The position numbers were made by a program, and so were the translations under genes. From Cheiracanthium punctorium (lineage: Eukaryota; Arthropoda; Arachnida; Araneae; Cheiracanthiidae): DNA of 64,000 nt. Of this stretch, positions 1 through 11,400 are shown piece after piece (the first letter of the stretch is position 1; each line of letters starts with the position of its first letter). The stretch is taken from contig JAWZYV010012240.1 in NCBI GenBank assembly GCA_038373885.1, positions 150,312 to 214,311 on the forward strand, in the 5' to 3' direction. The notes below the pieces were generated by a model. The model was not told the origin of the DNA and searched no databases. It saw only the letters and a program-made list of their open reading frames with translations.

Positions 1-192
1 GGAAAGTCTCACAAGGAGAGGGCGCGCCCTTGGACTCACCAATTTGAATGAAATTTGGTACAAATATAGCTCACAAGACATACAATCACTGATGCAAATT
101 TTAGGACGCAACTCTCAGGCAATCACGCTCCGAACATTCGAAAATCAACGTATACAGCTTAAATACTTTTTTTATGCATATCAAAGGGACCG

Positions 193-262
193 ACCGTGGC
201 GTAGAGCGAATAATCGCTGGTTTGCAGAGCCGTTGATAGCCAGTTCGATTCCAGCTGCCACT
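193..262 (+). repeat. tRNA-like Pol III promoter module, left arm
   Basis: TGGCGTAGAGCG at 197-208 fits box A, and GTTCGATTC at 243-251 fits box B (GWTCRANNC) exactly. The 45-base offset is that of a tRNA without a long variable arm. The acceptor stem does not pair well, so this is a tRNA-derived sequence, not a functional tRNA gene. Confidence 0.65.
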
Positions 263-784
263 GAATTTGTTTTGAATGTTTCTTTTGTTCATTTTAATGT
301 CCAATTTAATTAAATAATAAAATAAAATTAATTTTATCATCACAGCTTGCGTAATTGAATCGATTTCATCTACATTATTAATATAATAGGTATTTTTCCC
401 CCTGTGTGGGTAGCATAGTATAGCAATTTAATAAGCAAAAAATAATAAAAATAAACAATTTAATCCTAGAGAATGTTTCATCAAGGAACAGATGCTTGCA
501 GCATGCAAACATATCTAATTTTGTGAATGGTTGTATTACGAATAATACAACCATCTGTTCCATGATGAAACATTCTCTAGGATTAAATTGTTTGTTTTTA
601 TTATTTTTTGCTATTAAATTGCTATACTATTTGTAAATACCACACATGGGAAAAATACCCATTATATTAATAATTTACATGAAATCGATTCAATTATGCA
701 AGCTCTGGTGATAAAATTAATTTTATTTTATTATTTGATTAAATTGGACATTAAAATGAACAAAAGAAACATTCAAAACAAATC

Positions 785-862
785 CAGCGGCAGCTGGAAT
801 CGAACTAGCTATCTACGACTCTGCAAACCAGCAATTATACACTCTATGCCACAGTCGGTCCC
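785..862 (-). repeat. tRNA-like Pol III promoter module, right arm
   Basis: This is the mirror copy on the minus strand. Box B (GTTCGATTC) is at 805-797 and box A (TGGCATAGAGTG) at 851-840. Both internal promoter boxes are still recognisable in this arm. Confidence 0.6.
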
Positions 863-1080
863 TTGGTAATGCATAAAAAATGTATTTAAGCTGTATACGC
901 TGATTTTCGAATGTTCGGAGCGTGATTTCCTGAGAATGCCTAAGAGTTGCGTCCTAAAATTTGCATCAGTGATTGTATGTCTTGTGAGCTATATTTGTAC
1001 CAAATTTCATTCAAATCGGTGAGTCCAAGGTCGCGCCCTCTCCTTGTCAGAATTACTGGACTGCCCAACAATATCAATAA

Positions 1081-1321
1081 ATGAATGTTTCGTTCGATAA
1101 TGATGCAACTACAGCACCGATTATGACAGAAAAAGAGATTTTGGATATTGTTCAAAGTTGATTCCGCCGACGAATCTGACAACGGATTCAACGATGCAGT
1201 TCCCGTCCCCTCTACTTCAGAAGTGCGAAAAGTGATAACGCAGTTATTTAGATGGCATTTTAATGGAGAAATGAATAAAATTATGGAGAAACTTGAAAAT
1301 TTGTGGACAATATGGCTTTGA
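1081..1321 (+). pseudogene. Tigger/pogo-type transposase, C-terminal tail remnant
   Basis: The plus strand encodes MNVSFDNDATTAPIMTEKEI, then LDIVQS and a stop. One frame over it continues SADESDNGFNDAVPVPSTSE and VRKVITQLFRWHF, ending at TGA 1319-1321. The pattern 'D...T..I.T.EEI...V', an acidic stretch, 'S.SE....I..L..' is typical of the C-terminal tail of jerky/Tigger DDE transposases. A one-base frameshift separates the halves, so it is dead. It abuts the foldback element, which may have inserted into it. Confidence 0.6.
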
Positions 1322-2388
1322 AAAATACATTTCAAAAAAAAGATAACTGATTTTTTCTCTCCAAAATAGTATTTTTTTGTAATTGCTTTTCATCCAAATG
1401 AATGCAACCTACTTATTGTTTAACAGGAAGATATAAATTATAAGAACATCGAAAATATGGTAAGTTTTGTTCTTTTTTTACGAATCTTATCACGAAAAAA
1501 TATTTTGGTCCCTTCGGTTTCGTGTTAAACGTTTTTCACTGTATTTTAGTGATGACTTGGGTGAGCGAAATAGTGAGAACATGTGTCAGAAAACAAGATT
1601 TTTTCTAAAAGGCACTTCATCATTGGCACTTACAATTCTTACACTCATAAAGGTTGTTTCTTTTTTAAAACGATAGGGGGGTAAAGAACTTCTGAACAAT
1701 GTCAGATATCTTATTTTTTTCCCACTGTTTTTAGTCAACAAAACTAGATTGATGCTTTCATAAGCAAAAAGCACTGGTTTTCATATAAAAACGCTAATTT
1801 TACATACACATGGACAGAAATTGAAAAGTTTAAAGCATTTTACATTTTACCTCTGAAAAGGTAGACAAACATTAAAACACTGAATTAATTAAACATGTAA
1901 CAGTCGGCAACAGAAACACTTTTTTAAAAGTAGCTATAATATAATAAATGTATTATAAGATTTACTTTTCTGATTCCTCTCATATTCTATTTTTCATAAC
2001 TGAATTATTTACTTCACAATGAAAAATCAATTTCATGACTGTTTCAGAGGACTCATACTTTTCCATTCATGCACGCACATTAAGTTATCAAGAATTTTAA
2101 GTTTCATATTTCTGAAGAACAAATACAAAATATAGCATAGCATGTCATTTAAGGTTTTAAAAAATACTGCTTGATAAAATATTTATATGCAGCATACACA
2201 ATTTTTTGTAAATAATACACTTCTGAGGTAGCAGTCTCTAAAATTACCCTGCCAATTAATAGTGTCAAGAGAATGAAATGAATCATGAATAAATGAACAA
2301 AAACAGGTAACCACTAAAATAATGTTGTATGGTGTAACACATAAGATTTACAAAGGAAGCAAAATACTAAACAATGCATCTTCTTTGT
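1322..2388. other. AT-rich stretch downstream of the p53 stop
   Basis: I see no gene or clear repeat here. The part nearest 2388 should be p53 3' UTR. I could not identify a convincing minus-strand AATAAA close to the stop. Confidence 0.5.
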
Positions 2389-2431
2389 TTACACTGCATC
2401 AGTCTCCTCACCAGAACTGCTTTGTGACGAT
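2389..2431 (-). CDS. p53: p53 coding exon 12 (C-terminal tail and stop)
   Basis: After an acceptor ending TTTTCAG the exon completes a Leu codon and encodes [13 protein letters not shown] before a TAA stop at 2391-2389. The tail is short, acidic and Ser-rich, not the Lys-rich regulatory tail of vertebrate p53. It is assigned by frame continuity and a good acceptor; a 3' UTR should extend below 2389. Confidence 0.82.
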
Positions 2432-5400
2432 CTGAAAATAGAAAAAGATGGATAAGTAAAAAGTTTGTAAAAAGAACATTTTAAAAAATCGAATCATTAT
2501 TTCTTAGTTTTATGTAATTTCAATATACTAATTTTTTAATAGTTATTCTAATTATTTACGAATATTCCCTTCTTTCATAAAATCTACATACCCCTTCCTC
2601 CATAACAGAAGTACTGTAATTTATGGAAGAAACACCATGGCATTTACAAGTATAAGAGTTTAAAGATACAAAGTGCGGCATTTACAATAGTTTTAAAATT
2701 TTTTGTCGATTTTCAATGAAAAATTGTAAAAATTACTTGGCAATAATTATTTCAAAAGATGGTGCCACCACCAATCCTTTTTAGCAGTGAACAGAGCACA
2801 CTGTAACAAATCAGAATGCATATCTAGCTCGTAGAATGCATATCTAGCTGGTTTGATCCAGTTTTGGAGAAAGTCGACTGTAATGGTTTACAAAAATATT
2901 TTAGAAATTTTACAGAAATACTTTTATGAAATTATATTATTTTTGAATATTTTTAAAGTTTGATTTCATTCGGATCAAAATTACTACTTTTTTATGTATT
3001 TAACATTAACTACTCACAATCTTTTAAAAAATAGGAGCAATCGTAATCAATATCAATTAAGTCCCCCCCCAAAAAAAAGATGTCTTTAATAGCTACATTT
3101 TAGAACAATAATTAAATTTTAATGAAGGTTTTAATATATATTTTTTGATGGGTGTAAAGTTTCTTAAAATACTGCAAAAACTCAATGCCTGCGATTAAAC
3201 GCATACGCTTTTCGCATGAACTTCCATTGCTCTTAAAATACTGAATCTCAGACCAAACTAGTCTATGTTGTGCCCATTGCAAGTTTAATGCATGCATATA
3301 CAGGCATGTGCCAGTAGAAATTAAATTTTGGAGCAATTTGTGGAGCAAGAAAAAACACATTTTTGGAGCAGTTTGGAGCAAGAAAAACAGATTTCTGGAG
3401 CAATTTGGAACACAAAAAAGTCGCTTATGGAGCACAAGAATGGCAATTTTGAGACACAAAATTTACTTTTCAAGGGATGGAGAAGTCATTTAAGAATGCT
3501 AATCTGAAAAATGAAAATTAGGGAGGTTCTTAAAACACTTAGCAACAAAAACTACACATGCACTGGCAATTCTTACATAAAAATACATCATATTCACATC
3601 TACACAATCTTTTTTTTTATTTTCCTCCACCCAATTTAAATTAAAAATTCCATGATATGACTAGTTTAGTTAGAAGTGGTGAATCTAAAGTCTCGCAAAC
3701 AAAAGATTTTTCATTCAATTTGACATTGCTTTATAATTTCAAACTTTCTTTCTACAACGGTGTGTCAGAAGTTTCAACAAATAATTATTAAAAAGTTCAG
3801 TTATTTTATACAGTGTTATACTAAATATCAATTTTAAATAATTAAAAAAAACTTTTACTAAACCTTACAACTATTGCCAGTAGATTAAAAAAAATTAAAA
3901 ATTTCATCAACTAAAATAAAATTATTAAATTTAAAATACGGGCCAATTTTTATTTTTCAAGTATTAGAGATTACAAAAGAATGTCAAATGAAAAATTTTT
4001 GCTTTTAAGATTGATGGATAAAAGATTGAAATTAGAATGCTTAGAATGTGCAATGAAATTTTTTTATACAAATTTGGGAGATAAAAACCGTTTTTAGCAC
4101 ACGGAAAAATTTCAAATTACATTTTTGGTGAATTTGGGGCCAAAATGTCCAAAAATGATCTTTTTGTAGCAGATTGGAGCATCATCATTGATTTGGAGCA
4201 GCTGGCACACCCCTGCATATATTTAAAGAAGTGAATAAGTGAAAAAAACCATATGTACAATTATTTTTTTTTTAAATTCTTGGGATGGGGGTGGGGATGA
4301 ATCCGAAACTAAGGGCTGTTTCAGGGGCATTGTGTCACGCAGCACATTAACTTAAAGTTGAAAAGAGGTGATCTTTTACGCTGTTCTCCTCAAATGCTCT
4401 GCATAAAGTGTCTATAACAGAGTGCCAAAAGTGTCTATAGTGCCAAAAGTGTCTATAAACTTTTTTTGCCGCGACACCTTTTTCAGGCTAACTTTTGCGA
4501 TAGGTTAACTTTAAAGCAATATGAATATGAAGGTTAGAATGAAGTAGTCAGGATGCATGCACTGGACACTGAACTCTCTAAATTGACTGAAATATTTTTG
4601 TTTTTGCCACTTCGTCATCGGCTTGGCTAACTTTTTAGTGGGATACCGGATCAGAGGGATTTTTTTTTTTTACTATACTGCCCCAAAAGTTAAGACTTTT
4701 CTTGATTATCTAGACCAGAGGTTCCCAAACTTATAAGTATCACGCCTCCCTACTGCTTAAAATGAACATGCTTACGCCTCCCTTCGGCCCAGGGCCCAGC
4801 AAGTAGTAGCAAGTGGGCTCACCAAGCTATTGTAAAATAAAATAATAAAGACCAAAAATACATTTTCAGATGTTTTATTATAAAAATATGCTTTTACATA
4901 CTTATTTTAAGAAGAATCAATGTGACGAGTGAGCTTGCATGTTTTTGACAAGGTTTTCAATTCTGGGTTCAATAGAAGAAAGTGCACAACGTAGATCACT
5001 AGCAATATCTAGTTTGCTTCTGTACTTTGTTTTTATTGCTACAACTGCTGAAAACGCTTTTTCACACATGTAAGTGCTTGAAAAGGGTAAAAAATATTTT
5101 AGTGCTTGCTCTGCTGTGCTGGGATAAACTTTGAGATATTTAACCCAAAATTGTGCCTTATCCATCTTCTCAAAATCATATTGGGCAGCAGAATCTTTTT
5201 TGATTTCCAAAGCTTGCTCTTGTAATACATCTGGCAGCATTTCTATGTCAACGTGAAAAGGATCGATCGCTAATCGATAAATAATATTATCGCACGAATC
5301 GGGAAAGTAGCGCTTGAATTCGTCCGTGAGTTGCTGCAAATGGTTTGATATTTTATTCTTGGTATCAATTTCATCCAAAATCTCCTTAAAGCACGCTTCT

Positions 5401-8400
5401 TCTGAGATCCCAAATAGTTTAGGAAAGCAGGAATAGTTGGAAGCTAAAATTTTGCGTCTCCACAGTTGCAACTTCTCACTGTATGCCGTGATAGCATCCC
5501 GATGATAAATTATGTTCGAATCTCTGCCTTGTAATTTCAAGTTCAAAGTGTTCAATGAGTCAAAAAAATCTGATAGATAAGCAAATATTACTTGGACCCA
5601 TGGTTTTTTAAATTCCACAAACAATTCTGTTTGTTTTTGCATTTCTAAAAACTGGATAACTTCATCTCGCAGTTCAAACAATCTTACCAACATATTTCCT
5701 TTTGAGAGCCAGTGCACCTCTGTATGAAATAACAATGTCTTGTGTTCTGTGCCCAAATCTTAGCCGTAAAAGAGAGATTTGGGCCGTAAAAAGCCGCAGA
5801 GAGCCGTAAAAAGCCGCGTGTTTAATGCACTCTTCTTAACATAATTTACAATTTTAATGCATAATTTTAAGACGTCATAGAGTTCGTTTGAAAGTGTTTT
5901 AGCTGCCAAGGCTTGCCGGTGTATAAAACAGTGAATAGTAATTACGTTGGGATTTTTTTCTTTAACCAACTGCACGAATCCTGAACGAGATCCAAGCATC
6001 ACCGGAGCGCCGTCTGTGCACACACCTATCAACTTTTTCCACGACAGTTCATGTTTATCAAAGAATCCAGAGATTGCTGTCATTATATCAATTGCTTTCG
6101 AAGTTGTCGTTAACTCTGTTGAAAACAGTAACTCGTCTTTGATTGTTTCGTTTTTTATGTATCGAACGAAAACTAGCAGTTGACAGCATTGCGCCACATC
6201 CGTACTCTCATCCAACTGTATTGCAAAAAAACATGATTCTTTCACGGCCTCCACTACTTGATTTTTTATATCTTCAGCCATATCATCAATACGACGTTTC
6301 ACAGTATTATCAGAAAGAGGTATTTGTGAAAATTTTTGTTTACTTTCTGTTCCAAGAACGATATCAGCTGCTTTCAATAAGCAGGGTTTAACGAGTGTTT
6401 CTCCGATAGTATGGCTTTTCTTGGCTTTTGCAATAAGTAGCGACAATTCATAGGAAGCTTCAACCACTTTCTCAGATGACTGAGCAAACGTTCCAGTACT
6501 ATCCAATTTTATGCGCTTCAAACTTGCAGATTTTGAAGCGAAAAACTCCTTCGGCTTGTCTTTTAAATCGCTGTGTTTTGTTGACAAATGACATTCCAAA
6601 CGCGAAGGTCTCATAGCATCAATGCTCAGTACTTCATAACAAATAACACACTGCGGCTGGTCGATGCCACTTTTATTCATAGAAACAAAATCGTATTTAA
6701 TATAATCATCATTATTTGCATTTTTTCGCAGAGCTCATGGCAAAAAAAAAGAAATAATCAGTCACTGTCACTACTCTTACACACAAATAACAACAATAAC
6801 ATGACGCTTGTTTGCTTTTGCATCAAGTGCACACGGGTTCTCGCAAGTCGCGTACGGCGCGGGAGTCTGGAGTAAAACCGCCGCCTGCGCCCCCCTCATC
6901 ATGTCTTCGCGCCTCCCTAGTGGGGCAGGCCCCCTAGTTTGAAAATCAATGATCTAGACGGCAACCCTGGTATATGCTTGAGGCACCCCAGGATTTGGAA
7001 ACCTCTAGTCCATAGCATTCAGCACAACTACTCGTGACACACGGTTCGGGCGCACATTGTCACCATATCATCATCATCGTGTCTTATTGGTTCCAGATTG
7101 ATCATTATTTCTATTAAAATTCTATTGAGTATATTAACAATTGTTTTGATTGAATTATCGTAACACATTCACACAAATATGAATCATCTTTGACTGGCTT
7201 TCACTTCACTCTAACAGCTAATTACTTCCAAATTTCACCTAAACTCCAAATATTCCATGACCATATAAAGCGACACTACCGAGGTAACCGGCGGAAAACC
7301 AGTGCAATTTGGCTATTGCATTATGTTCACACCAATTTTCACCAGAATAAGCAGCTCACCAGATAAGCCACCAACCAAAATAAGCAGCGACCACTGTAAT
7401 ACTGCTGCACAGGTTTTCATTATCAAATAGTTTCCTCACTGTCCGAGCCTCTGGGCAAAGTGGTACTTTATCAGTACAACTGTAAAACAGAATTTTCTTA
7501 TGTAACACCTATTAACCTATTTTAAACTAATGTTCTATTCAGAGGACTCAACCAAAATCAACTACCTATCAATGCAAACACACAGCCAGTTGGGTACCAA
7601 TAATCAGAATTAATCAGGACAGACACCAACTCAGATTATGTGGACTGCATTATAAAAATGTTCAGTGCATGCAGATAGATCAAATGGCAAAAAAATAACG
7701 AGCACACAGATTTTTAAATATACATAAGTATTTTAAAAAGCATCACACTTACTTTAGTTAAGGTTTAAAAATGAAAGTCATTTATTTTTGAGCAGAAAGT
7801 TTAGTGCTACCTCAGATAAAGAGGACTAGGATTAGAAGGACTACAGTAATTTAATCCTTTTTAAAGTAACTATTATTTTTCTTGTATCATAGCTTATTAG
7901 AAAAAACATTGTCCAAATTTATAAACAAAATAAATAATAAAAAGCATTTATTTTAAAGTCTAGGAAGAAGAGGGGAAGGAATACTTACAGGAGACTTTTT
8001 ATCACAGGATATCGTGTTTTCATTAGACTGTGTATATCATAGAGACGTTTAATTTTCTTCAGAAAATTATAGCAATTTACATCCGGTGTCTGAAAGATAG
8101 AAGAAAAACATCACTAATATGATATTAATACAACAAGGTTTTGTCTGCAATAAAAAAATTCTTTGAAATATTCTTACTGGAAAATTAACATATTAAATGG
8201 TCATTTTTTTTTTTCAAAAGTAAAAAACAAATTACTTATTTTTTAGATTATAATGGGTATTAAGATATCATTATAAATTTAAAGTTAAATTATTCCTTTC
8301 AGATGTAATATAATAATTATTCCTTTCAGATGTAATATAATAAATGTTCCATAAGCTGTCACACAAGTCAAGGGTTTATAAAATTAATAATTAATTACAA

Positions 8401-11400
8401 AACATTATAAATAATTATATTGTGCATACATTCATTTTATAAAAGATAGTAAAAAAAATGTTATATTAATTAATACTTGACTTTTAATGCTGAGCTAATG
8501 AAAACAGTTGTAGGGTAAAACGCCAATGAAAGGTCTTTTTAATCAATTATATTTTTGTGAAAGAGTCATTTTAATTGCTTGTAATTTTGTAAAAGGGCCG
8601 TTTTAATTGATTGTAATTTTATAAAGAGGCCGTTTTAATTGATTATAATTTTGTGAAGGGAGCCACAAAACAGACCCAATTTTCGTCTGCATCGACCCCT
8701 GATGATTAGTATCATACCTTTATATAATAATATTTTTCAGATTGTTTTTCTTCCTTTATCTTCGGTTTTTTCGGCAGGCTTGTCAACATGTTATCTAAAG
8801 CTAAATACATTAAGACAGATAGTTATATACATAAAATACACATATTCATTAAAATTATAAAAAGGTATGCATACACATGAATGAATAACAAATATCATCA
8901 CATATAGGATGTGTTCCATCTGTAATACAACCATCGCCATAACAGGCGTCACAGTCGGTCCTATTTTTTTTTTTTTATTTATTTATTTATTTTTTTTTTT
9001 TACCTTCATTAAAGTTTTATTTATAAAGCCTAGTATTTTAATGGTTTGATAGGCAAAACCTTAACATCTAAAAGAACATTTAACAACTGTTGAAGCAGCA
9101 CAACATTTTACTCTATTATTTATAGAGGTAGGAATTTTAAAAAAATAGGATCGACTGCGACGCCCGCCATAAGCATAATTTAAATGAAATTTAATTATTT
9201 CTTTTCAGTTTATTATTTTCTTTCTTAAAGGGGAGAAGGAAGAGGGTAATAAAATTTATGAAAAACCGTTATGAAAATTGGCCTTAATTACATTTCTCAT
9301 TAATAATTATTTACACAGGATGTGATAAAAATGATAAATTATAAAATAAAATTTATTATGAATACTCCGTTACCTGTACTAGACCTTTTCACTGGCTTGT
9401 TTTCTTTTACATCACCTGCCTTTTTAATATCTTCTTTATAATCTCTTGCTGGGCAAGCACAAATTTTTAGGTCTAAGGTACGCCTTCCAAATACTTCTCC
9501 TCTAAAAAGACACATTTTTATCAGAATCGAAGTACATATTTGTAATCATCATATTACAAAGAATTTAAAAACAATTTAAATTAATAGCAAACTGACTAAA
9601 ATAAATAATTAGTCAGAAATATATAACATTAGCCCGAATATAACATGACCCCAAAATTAAGGCAAACTCAAAATTTTTCATTAAGATATTAGAAAATCTT
9701 GAATCCTTGAATTTAATGTAAATCAGATTTTTAACGAGAAATCATCTGTTAAAAAACATCATGCTATATTCAGGCTAATATGGTAATACCTCTTCACAAT
9801 GTATTTAAAACATTTTTTAAAAAAGGATTACAGAAATTTTTTAAATATTTTATTAAATAGTGCGTATGAGTATATATAACATAAGCATACTTCCAAAAAT
9901 AAAGTCACTGACAAAATGTTTATATAAAATGAACTTGCTGTCTTTATTCATCAACAAAGTTACCTATTCCTTAAAAATCACAAAATTAAGACCTATTAGA
10001 TTTATAATTTAAATTATTTGAAATTGGAAACTTATCTGTTATATGGAAAAACATCCCAATCTTATTTAACTTAATTCTATCTAAATAATAAAAGTCTTGT
10101 TCGCCACAATTCCAGGATCGACGCATCGCTCCCAGTGCATCTATCTCCATGTTGAAATTTTGATAACAACGACATTTTTATATCTAACTAAAAGCAGAAC
10201 TTTTTATACAGTTCGAAAGATCTCTAAAAAATTAACCTTTTTTTTAAAAGGCAACTACTTTCAACTCTAAATATCTAGCAAGATATTACACCTTGAAAAA
10301 TAAGCAGAGACGTGAAAATGATTCATTCCTTGATTCTTTGAAAGAAAAAAAAAATCACAGAACATAATCTCTTGCGTAGATCAATTAGATGATGTCATAT
10401 ACTAGGGTAAATACTCCTTTTGCCTGACAAGCAATGCAAGGACAGTTTTATTTAATATTTAAGTTCTATTTAACTGAAAATTTTGAAAGATTTTGGGCAA
10501 ATTTATTGAGAATGTGTAAAATTTTGCTTGTACAACACTTAAACAGCTATTTGTAGGAATTCTTTTTTAGAAATTGGCAATGCTCTTTGAGATGAGAAAC
10601 CGTAGGTTGCACAAGCCAGCCGCAAAGCGGCCAGTGTGATCTAGATTGCACATATGTATGTTGATTCCTACTTTGGTACCGTTCTTACCAAAGTTGGCGA
10701 CAAATATTCAAATGTAGTGTAATTCTGTATTTACAAATTAAAATGTATGCGGATTCCTACTTTAGTACTGTATTTTCCGGCAGAAAAAAGCATATTTTTT
10801 TTTATCTGCGGCACTTCTAATGCAGTGGCGCTTATGGCGAAACATTTTTTTCAATGCAGAATCGACATTCCCAAGTTTTTTTTATTTATTTATTATTGTT
10901 TTTAAATTACTTTTGGTGGGATAAATGAGCTGTTCTTTTATAGCAAGAAATGATGCACCCTTCTGTCTATTCCAAGACAGTTCTCATTAAAGATCACACA
11001 GCAAAAACCTGCCTCTTCTTTCGGTTTTTTAAGTCAACTTCCGGTCTTCCGGCTAGAGTGATTTCGAGAGATTTTAGTTTTGGATATATTGTTTATTTTT
11101 TTATTATTATTATATTAATTTGACAATAAATTTATTACGAGAATATAAAAATTTTCAATTCATTATTTTGCTGTATGGTTAAACTCACCATTGTACATTC
11201 ATATGCTGCTGTTATATTTGAAATCTGCCAAAAGGTGAGTACAAAATGCTTCTTTTTTTAAATTGTTTTTGTAGGGGAAAAAATACTTAAGTGCCTAAGG
11301 TATTATTTTAGATCCTTCCCTTACTTATTTAAAATATTGTATATTTTCATATGGTTAAATAAGTTGTACGCACAGGCTATAAATTACGGTGCGGCGCTTA

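Larger units (their letters stand above)
11..1047. repeat. Foldback element: long imperfect palindrome with tRNA-like modules
   Basis: Bases 11-493 are repeated in reverse complement at 552-1047 with scattered mismatches and small indels. The two arms leave only a ~58-base centre, which itself holds a short palindrome at 529-552. Outer ends read ACAAGGAGAGGGCGCG. Each arm carries a tRNA-like box A/box B pair, so the element can be read as two SINE-like units joined head to head, or as a foldback transposon that took one up. No open transposase gene is present. The left edge is close to the window border, so flanking duplications cannot be judged. Confidence 0.85.
2432..7988 (-). other. p53: p53 last intron (5.6 kb)
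   Basis: This intron separates coding exons 11 and 12. It carries a hAT MITE (3301-4215) and a 2.2-kb hAT element (4716-6951). Small direct repeats occur near 2813-2851 and 4400-4460. The remainder is AT-rich with nothing recognised. Confidence 0.85.

Noticed and set aside
193..262. Functional tRNA gene
   Set aside because: Box A and B fit, but the acceptor and T stems do not pair properly; better read as SINE-like.
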